A DNA stretch of 49,185 bases from an uncultured Sulfitobacter sp. (GTDB lineage Bacteria; Pseudomonadota; Alphaproteobacteria; Rhodobacterales; Rhodobacteraceae). Position numbers and translations under genes: made by a program. Location: the NCBI RefSeq assembly GCF_947500075.1, contig NZ_CANMQS010000013.1, positions 1-49,185 of the forward strand, read 5' to 3'. Under the pieces are notes generated by a model. The model was given only the letters and a program-made list of their open reading frames with translations. It ran no database searches and had not been told where the DNA came from. The first letter of the stretch is position 1, and every line of letters starts with the position of its first letter. Of this stretch, positions 43,422 to 49,185 are shown one piece after another.

Positions 43422-45374
43422 ATGCACTACCGCGCTGAAATAGACGGGCTGCGGGCGGTGGCGGTGCTGCCGGTGATTGCCTTTCACGCAGGGTTCACCC
43501 TGTTCTCGGGCGGTTTTGCCGGGGTCGATGTCTTCTTTGTCCTCTCGGGCTATCTGATCACCGCGATCCTCTTGGGCGCTTTGGCGCAAGATCGCTATTC
43601 CCTCACGGACTTCTACATCCGCCGCGCCCGGCGTTTGCTGCCTGCGCTTACCGTGGTGGTGCTGGCATCTGTGCCCTTTGCCTGGCTGTGGATGGGCCCT
43701 GCGGCGTTTGAGGGTTTTGCCCGGTCACTGATGGCGGTGGGGCTGTTTTCATCCAACATCCTGTTCTGGCAGGAGGGCGGCTATTTCGCCACCGCCGCCG
43801 AGGCCAAGCCGCTCCTGCACACATGGTCACTGGCGGTGGAGGAGCAATACTACCTGCTGTTCCCGCCGCTGCTGGCGCTGCTCTGGCACCGCGCGCGGCG
43901 GCATCTCATTGTCTGCATCACCCTGCTGGCGGTGGCCAGTTTCGCGCTGGCCGTCCTCACCGTCGGCGCGCGGCCCGAAGCGGCGTTCTATCTGGCCCCG
44001 ACCCGCGCCTGGGAGCTGCTGGCCGGATCGCTGGCCGCGCTGGTGGCGCGGCATCATCCCGGTGCCCCGCGTGACGGGCTGGCCGCGATTGGCCTTGCCA
44101 TGATCCTTGCGGCCTTGCTGTTGTATGATGCGCAGACCCCGTTTCCCTCCACCTGGACGCTGCTGCCCGTTGCGGGCACCGTGCTGGTGATCCGCTACGC
44201 GCAGGCGGGCACGCGCACGGCGGCACTGCTGGCGTGCCGTCCCCTCGTAGGCATCGGGCTGATCAGCTACAGCGCCTATCTGTGGCACCAGCCGCTTTTT
44301 GCCTTTGCCCGGCTGCGCAGTCTGGATGCGCCGGCACCCTGGCTGATGGCGGGGCTGGCGGGGGCGGCCTTGGCGCTGGCCTGGGTCACATGGCGGTTTG
44401 TCGAACAGCCCTTTCGCAGGCCCGGCCCGGCGCCGGTCTTGCGCATCTCAGGTGGCGTGCTGGCGGGTTTCATCGCGCTGGGTCTGGTGCTGCCACAGAT
44501 GGACCGCGGCTTGCCCGACGGCCTTGGACCCACCCCCCAGATGGCGCGTGATGCGCATCCCTGCGCGCTGCACACCCGCGTTACCCAAGACCAGATCACC
44601 ACCTGCCTGACCCATGCGCGGGCGCGGCCCAAAGTGGTGCTGATCGGGGATTCCCACGCTATGGCCCTCTCTGCCGCGCTGCGCCGCGCCCTGGCGGGGG
44701 AGGGCATTGTCCTGATCAGTTTCGCCCATGTCGGCTGCTACCCGATCCCCGGCACCACGCGGGTGCCGCCCGCGCGGCAGACGGGCTGCCACAGCCTGCG
44801 CGCGCAGGCTTGGGACACGCTGACCACATTGGAAGGAACACCCGTGCTGGTCTTCGCCCGCTGGACGCTGGCGCTGCAAGGCACGCGGTTTGACAATGGC
44901 GAAGGCGGGCAGGAGCACGGGGAGGCGGTGCGCATGGCGGTGACCGGGCAGGGGGATCTGGCGGATCATACCCGCGCCACGCTGGAAAAGCGGGCGATGG
45001 ATCACCCCGTCACCCTGCTGGGCCCCTTTCCCGAAGCCGGCTGGCATGTGCCGGAACGGCTGGCGAAGATGGTGCTGTTCGGCGGGGGGGCGGCCCCGGT
45101 GCTCTCAACCTCGCTGGCGGTTCAGCAGGCGCGCAGCGCCCCTGCGCGCGCGATGATGGCGCAGCTTGAGGGGCGCGGTGTGACGGTGGTGCCGCTGGCT
45201 CCGCTCTTTTGCGACCGCCAGATCGCGGGGCGCTGTGTGAATGCCTATCGGGACAAGCTGTTCTACACCGATGATGACCACCCCTCGGCCCATGCGGCAG
45301 GGATCATCGCCCGTGCCGCTGTGGCGGCTCTGCGGGCGGGGCAGGAGGGGCGGCGGCTGGCCGCCCGTCCTTGA
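43422..45374 (+). CDS. OafA-like acyltransferase with C-terminal SGNH domain
   Basis: 650 aa. Acyltransferase-3 domain with about ten helices (YRAEIDGLRAVAVLPVIAFHAG with the catalytic His, GVDVFFVLSGYLI, YIRRARRLLPAL, HTWSLAVEEQYYLLFP) followed by an SGNH domain (LIGDSHAMAL, DDDHPSAHA). This architecture O-acetylates surface polysaccharides: acyl groups cross the membrane and the SGNH part transfers them. It pairs functionally with the esterase at 149-1627. It ends 15 bp from the stop of the convergent LamG gene. Confidence 0.92.
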   Translation: MHYRAEIDGLRAVAVLPVIAFHAGFTLFSGGFAGVDVFFVLSGYLITAILLGALAQDRYSLTDFYIRRARRLLPALTVVVLASVPFAWLWMGPAAFEGFARSLMAVGLFSSNILFWQEGGYFATAAEAKPLLHTWSLAVEEQYYLLFPPLLALLWHRARRHLIVCITLLAVASFALAVLTVGARPEAAFYLAPTRAWELLAGSLAALVARHHPGAPRDGLAAIGLAMILAALLLYDAQTPFPSTWTLLPVAGTVLVIRYAQAGTRTAALLACRPLVGIGLISYSAYLWHQPLFAFARLRSLDAPAPWLMAGLAGAALALAWVTWRFVEQPFRRPGPAPVLRISGGVLAGFIALGLVLPQMDRGLPDGLGPTPQMARDAHPCALHTRVTQDQITTCLTHARARPKVVLIGDSHAMALSAALRRALAGEGIVLISFAHVGCYPIPGTTRVPPARQTGCHSLRAQAWDTLTTLEGTPVLVFARWTLALQGTRFDNGEGGQEHGEAVRMAVTGQGDLADHTRATLEKRAMDHPVTLLGPFPEAGWHVPERLAKMVLFGGGAAPVLSTSLAVQQARSAPARAMMAQLEGRGVTVVPLAPLFCDRQIAGRCVNAYRDKLFYTDDDHPSAHAAGIIARAAVAALRAGQEGRRLAARP

Positions 45375-45389
45375 GTTGGAGGGGCGTGA

Positions 45390-48300
45390 TCAGACCTGCA
45401 GCAACGGGTCAAGCACCAGACCGTTGTCCGACATCGCGTCGATCTGACCCTGCGCCCAGGCCTGTTCAAAGCTGCTGGCGGTCTCAAAGCCGGCCATCGG
45501 CGCATTCTCCGCGTCTTCTGCATCGGCAAGATCGGCAAACAGCGGGCTCAGCGCGCTGGCAGTGGCAGAGGCGGTCGCAAGCGCGATTTCCTCGGCCGTG
45601 GCCGGACGGGTGACCTGTAGATTGTCGATCACCCCTGCGGCACTGTCATGCCAGGGATCGCCAATGATGAAGTCGCGTTTATGCGCATCAGCAGTACGCC
45701 CGCTGTGGGATTTCGACGCCATGACCTCGCCATCCACAAGGATCTGGGCCACGCCTTTGTCGCTGTCATAGGTGACGTTGATCCGGTGCCAGTCGGTATC
45801 GTCCAGCACCCCGGCTTCGGTGCGCATGCGCACTGTGCCTTCGTCGGTGATCAGTTTCAGCCGCAGCCCGCCATCGGCGCGCATGTTCAGATCCAGCACC
45901 TTTTGCTGGTTCAGCAAACCGCCATCACCGCCATTTTCGTCCCGGCGGAAGTCAAAGCCGATGTCGAAGGTCTCCAGCCCGAAAAGCTGGGTGGCGCTGT
46001 TGTCGATGCGGAAGGTGGTGTTGCCGCCGATCTGGAAGCCGTCGCCCTCCTTGCCATCGGTAAAGCCCGCGCCATTGGTGCGGTCGTTGATCTGGCTGTC
46101 ATAGCCGGATGTGTCCGCGCCACCGTCCGAGAAATCCACATCCAGCAGGCTGTGGATGTGCGGGTCCTGCGGGGCGGGGGCCGGTTCCGGATCGGGCGTG
46201 GCGGCGGGCGCATCCGCCACCGGGGCAGGCTCGGCTGCCGGTTCGGGAATGTCGGGCATCGCATCCTCTATCCCCGGTGCCTCGGCATAGACACCGGCCA
46301 CCTCGGGTGCCGGATCAGGCAGGGTGATCTTGAGATTGTCGACCACCGCAGGCAGGCCGTCACCCCAGGGGTCGCCCACGACAAAATCCCAGTATTTTGC
46401 ATCCGCGGTGCGCCCGGTGAGCGCGGCAGAGGCGAGGCTGTTGCCGTCCATAAGGAGCTCCACCTGACCCTTGTCACCGTCATAGACAAGGTTGATCTTG
46501 TGCCAGTCGGTGTCGCTCAGCAGCCCTGCGTCCGTGCGCAGATTAACAGACCCCTCGTCAGTGGTCAGTGACAGGGTGAAGCCGCCATCCGTGCGCACCG
46601 CCAGATCCATGATGGTATGCTGGTTGAGCAGGCCCCCATGGGCATCGGCTGTGTCTTTGCGGAGATCAAAGGCAATGTTGAAGGCATCCAGCCCGAAAAG
46701 CTGGGCGCTGGAATTGTCGATGTTGAACCTTGCATCTGTCCCCAACTGGAAACCGTCACCGTCTTTGCCAGTGGTAAAACCGGCACCTGCGGTGTCATCC
46801 TTGATCTGTGAATTGTAAGAAGACGCGTCCTTGCCCCCGTCCGAGAAATCCACATCCAGCAGGACATTGGGTTGGGCCTCCGGCTCTGGCTGCGGCGTTT
46901 CTTCAAGGGGCGGGGCCGCGACCTCTGCGTTTTCGTCGACATCCTCAAAGCTCATGCCGACTGCGCCGCCCAGCATGATGACATGCCCGTCAGGTTCTTT
47001 GATGACGGTGACACCTTCGTCGATTGTGGTGGGGGTGGGCGTAGGGGTGGCATCATGTGGCAGGCTCATGGAGACGCTTTCGAACACGCCCGTGGCGTCA
47101 TCGCCCCAGGGGCGGCCCAGTTGTACCCCCCATGACAGCGGCCCGGTGGTTGCACCGGTTGCCGCGCCACTGGCCATGGTCACACCGTCAACCATCAGCG
47201 TCAGCGTGCCTGCGACGCCGTCATAGCGCACGCCGATGTCCTGCCAGTCGGTGGTGTTCATCACACCTGCTTCGGTGGTGATCTTGAAATCGCCATCCGA
47301 GGTGCGCAGCCAGAACGACAGCGCGCCGTCGTTTTCGATGTCCAGTTTGAAGACGGTGTGCATGCCCAGCAGACCACCGTCTTTCATCGCATCGGTCTGT
47401 TTGAACCGCAGGTCGATGTTGAAAGCTTCACGGCCAAAAAGCTGGGTGTTTTCACGGCCCAGGCTCAGGGCCGTGTTGGGGTTCAGATAGAAGCCCTTGT
47501 CCTCGGCCGTGTCGACGAACGCCTGTGCGTCGCTGCCGGTGACCTGCGCTTCAATCCCGCGTGTGGTAATGTCTTCGGCCCCATTGGCAAAGTCGAAGGC
47601 GAAGAGATAGGGATCGTCGATCTCGATGCGGCGGGTGGTGCTGGCGCTGGTGCCATCAGCCTGGGTGATGACCAGCGTCACATCGTGCAAGCCAGATGTT
47701 TCGAAGATATGGGTGATGGTGGTGCCCTGGATCACGCTGCCATCCGCAAAATGCCAGGCGACGCTGGCGCCTTCCGGCAAGGCGCTGGCGCTGGCGTCCA
47801 GCTCGCGGGCCAGGGCGTTTTCGGTGAGCTTGGTTGTGGCGATGATCGGCCCCAGATCGCTCAACCCTTCTCCTGAGAGCGAACTCATCGGCGCGCCGGC
47901 GGTGCCCCACAGCGGGCTGTCCGTGCGGATCTGAAGATCGCCAAGGCCGGTGTCGCCCTGACCTGACAGGTTCACGATGTGGTTGTTCACATACATCGGG
48001 TCCATGGTGTTGTCATAGACCAGCACGGTGTTGCCGGCTTCAGTGATCTGGCCCAGGTAAGCGGTGCCGATATTGTCCGTCCCGACAACATTGAGGGAAT
48101 CGGTCACATGATAGCGCGGCTCGGTCGGGAAGATCTCGGAGCCGTCATCGTGGAACAAATACGCAGCTTCACTTTTCAAAAGTGTGTTCGACTGGATGAC
48201 CAGACCATCTGTATGGCCTACAGCAATGCCGTGAGGTGCGCTGTTGTGAATAACGTTCTCACGAATGACGATATTCTTGAAATATCCATTTTCGGGGTCA

Positions 48301-49040
48301 TTCCCCAGGCCAAAATCTTCGTTCCTGATGAAAATGCTTTGTGACAGGGCGCCATCGCCGGCATCCAGCAAGTTTCCTGAGATCAACACGTTTTCAGTAA
48401 CCGATTTGGCGTTCTTACCCCAAATCTGGATCATGTCAGAATGGTTGATGGATTGGGTGCTGCCCAAAAAGTTGTGAAAGTGGTTGTCGATGATGTCCAC
48501 GTTGCGGAAACCCGCACCCTGGATGCCGTCCCCCTGCAATTGGCTGATGTCATTGTTTGCAATGACCATTCCATCCACTTCGAGAACACCAATGGCGGTG
48601 CTGAAATTGGAAATTGTATTGTCGGACACTGTAAGGTTGGTGGAATCGCGCAAGAGCATTGCACTGTTGGCGTGGGTCGCGCCGTTTGTTTTACTGAGAA
48701 ATTCTTCCGCCACACCGGTCATCGTATTGCCGGTCAGGGTGATGTTGTCTGACCCGCTGACATAGACCGACTGCGGATTGCCCGCTTCCTTGCCCTGAAT
48801 ATGCAGGTTGCTGATCGTCACATGCGAACTGTCACGCAGATCCACACTGTCCACCACCGGCGGTGCACTCGGATCAGCCGCCGTGATCGTCACCGGTCCA
48901 CCTGCACTGCCCAGATCGCGTGCGCTGATCTGATAGGGGCCACCTGATGCTTCCAGCGCGATGGTGCCGCCACCCAGCTCGTCAATCCGGCTCAGAATAT
49001 CCGTCAGCTCGGCGTTTGAGCGCACAGTAAAGGTTGTCAT
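45390..49040 (-). CDS. Giant beta-helix / PKD / triple LamG-like secreted protein
   Basis: 1216 aa from ATG 49040 (AGGAG upstream; 49061 is an alternative). No Sec signal. Residues 1-390 are a right-handed beta-helix (ITISNLHIQG, NLTVSDNTISNF, GLVIQSNTLL); about 400-475 a PKD-like domain (VAWHFADGS, HDVTLVITQADG). Three LamG/ConA-like jellyrolls follow at about 480-650, 725-900 and 964-1135. The last two share LLDVDFSDGG, DTDWHKIN/DTDWHRIN and even DNA words, so they are a tandem duplication; acidic Pro-rich linkers join them. The C-terminus ends GLVLDPLLQV, plausible for a type I signal. Likely a matrix adhesin or polymer-modifying enzyme exported by the system at 39135-42637. Confidence 0.87.
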   Translation of the reverse strand: MTTFTVRSNAELTDILSRIDELGGGTIALEASGGPYQISARDLGSAGGPVTITAADPSAPPVVDSVDLRDSSHVTISNLHIQGKEAGNPQSVYVSGSDNITLTGNTMTGVAEEFLSKTNGATHANSAMLLRDSTNLTVSDNTISNFSTAIGVLEVDGMVIANNDISQLQGDGIQGAGFRNVDIIDNHFHNFLGSTQSINHSDMIQIWGKNAKSVTENVLISGNLLDAGDGALSQSIFIRNEDFGLGNDPENGYFKNIVIRENVIHNSAPHGIAVGHTDGLVIQSNTLLKSEAAYLFHDDGSEIFPTEPRYHVTDSLNVVGTDNIGTAYLGQITEAGNTVLVYDNTMDPMYVNNHIVNLSGQGDTGLGDLQIRTDSPLWGTAGAPMSSLSGEGLSDLGPIIATTKLTENALARELDASASALPEGASVAWHFADGSVIQGTTITHIFETSGLHDVTLVITQADGTSASTTRRIEIDDPYLFAFDFANGAEDITTRGIEAQVTGSDAQAFVDTAEDKGFYLNPNTALSLGRENTQLFGREAFNIDLRFKQTDAMKDGGLLGMHTVFKLDIENDGALSFWLRTSDGDFKITTEAGVMNTTDWQDIGVRYDGVAGTLTLMVDGVTMASGAATGATTGPLSWGVQLGRPWGDDATGVFESVSMSLPHDATPTPTPTTIDEGVTVIKEPDGHVIMLGGAVGMSFEDVDENAEVAAPPLEETPQPEPEAQPNVLLDVDFSDGGKDASSYNSQIKDDTAGAGFTTGKDGDGFQLGTDARFNIDNSSAQLFGLDAFNIAFDLRKDTADAHGGLLNQHTIMDLAVRTDGGFTLSLTTDEGSVNLRTDAGLLSDTDWHKINLVYDGDKGQVELLMDGNSLASAALTGRTADAKYWDFVVGDPWGDGLPAVVDNLKITLPDPAPEVAGVYAEAPGIEDAMPDIPEPAAEPAPVADAPAATPDPEPAPAPQDPHIHSLLDVDFSDGGADTSGYDSQINDRTNGAGFTDGKEGDGFQIGGNTTFRIDNSATQLFGLETFDIGFDFRRDENGGDGGLLNQQKVLDLNMRADGGLRLKLITDEGTVRMRTEAGVLDDTDWHRINVTYDSDKGVAQILVDGEVMASKSHSGRTADAHKRDFIIGDPWHDSAAGVIDNLQVTRPATAEEIALATASATASALSPLFADLADAEDAENAPMAGFETASSFEQAWAQGQIDAMSDNGLVLDPLLQV

Positions 49041-49102
49041 CGGGTATGCTCCTGCATTCAACTTGCCTACAATTCCACGTGTTACCTCCCACCCTCACCC
49101 GG

Positions 49103-49124
49103 CCGCCTGCACGGGGGCAGGCGG
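49103..49124. other. GC-rich hairpin spanning the contig join
   Basis: CCGCCTGC at 49103-49110 pairs perfectly with GCAGGCGG at 49117-49124 across a 6-nt loop. No T-run follows on either strand, so this is not a classic intrinsic terminator. It lies downstream of the esterase gene (stop at 149) and about 63 nt before the start of the beta-helix/LamG gene on the minus strand. It could be a Rho-type or 5'-leader structure. Confidence 0.5.
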
Positions 49125-49185
49125 TCAGAGGAGTGAGTTTACAAGCCTTCTCAGTGCCTTTTCTTCGTGGTTCTGATTTGGTCGA
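49109..49185. repeat. 77-bp terminal direct repeat, right copy
   Basis: Exact copy of 1-77, an assembly overlap of a circular replicon. Only one copy exists on the real molecule. Everything here is non-coding. Confidence 0.93.

Noticed and set aside
1..49185. Search for VPLPA-, VPEID- or PEP-type C-terminal sorting tags
   Set aside because: No translated protein ends with such a motif followed by a helix and basic tail.

Overview
The window is a complete circular replicon: its first 77 bases reappear exactly as its last 77 (49109-49185), so the real molecule is about 49,108 bp. It is a plasmid of a marine alphaproteobacterium, most likely the Roseobacter group (Rhodobacteraceae). The evidence is two RPA-type replication initiators, a small ParA/RHH partition pair, an XrtD-like exosortase fused to EpsI, CtrA-type boxes, GANTC-rich iterons and a homologue of a Rhodobacter gene transfer agent (GTA) spike protein. 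I see no tRNA, rRNA, transposase, CRISPR array or conjugation gene.

Almost all cargo concerns an extracellular polysaccharide and the cell surface. 149-9709 holds an SGNH esterase, a Sec-secreted beta-helix protein, a Wzy polymerase, a Wzx flippase, a sulfotransferase, two glycosyltransferases and a low-GC unknown. 9923-17258 is a co-oriented run: GT4, GMC oxidoreductase, aldo/keto reductase, GT2, and a Kelch-propeller/GT4 fusion. 17259-24930 is the maintenance region: origin 1 with rep1, then exosortase, rhomboid protease and two tiny membrane proteins, then rep2 diverging from parAB across a 540-bp origin/centromere region. 25048-29489 carries a GT4 and a Gtr-like module (GT-C-like protein, GtrA, GtrB).

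29697-38978 is the export core. OMP, Wza, PrsT-like TPR lipoprotein and ExoY-type priming transferase run left. An ExeA-like ATPase, a Wzz/PCP co-polymerase and a tyrosine kinase run right from a shared 369-bp region. 39135-42637 is a type I secretion ATPase and adaptor. 42638-43068 is a structured non-coding region. Then come a GTA head-spike-base homologue, an OafA-like acyltransferase and, on the other strand, a 1216-aa beta-helix/PKD/LamG protein.

Inferred workflow: ExoY starts a lipid-linked repeat unit; six or more glycosyltransferases extend it; sulfotransferase, acyltransferase and perhaps the GMC/AKR redox pair decorate it. Wzx flips it, Wzy polymerises it under PCP/kinase control, and Wza with the OMP exports it. 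The beta-helix and LamG proteins are likely matrix-binding or matrix-modifying partners. The plasmid looks like a transferable package for making a decorated, possibly sulfated, exopolysaccharide. The most unusual items are the Kelch-GT fusion, the GT4-GMC-AKR coupling, the GTA spike gene, the doubled replicon with iterons running into both rep start regions, and the GANTC-dense origin.
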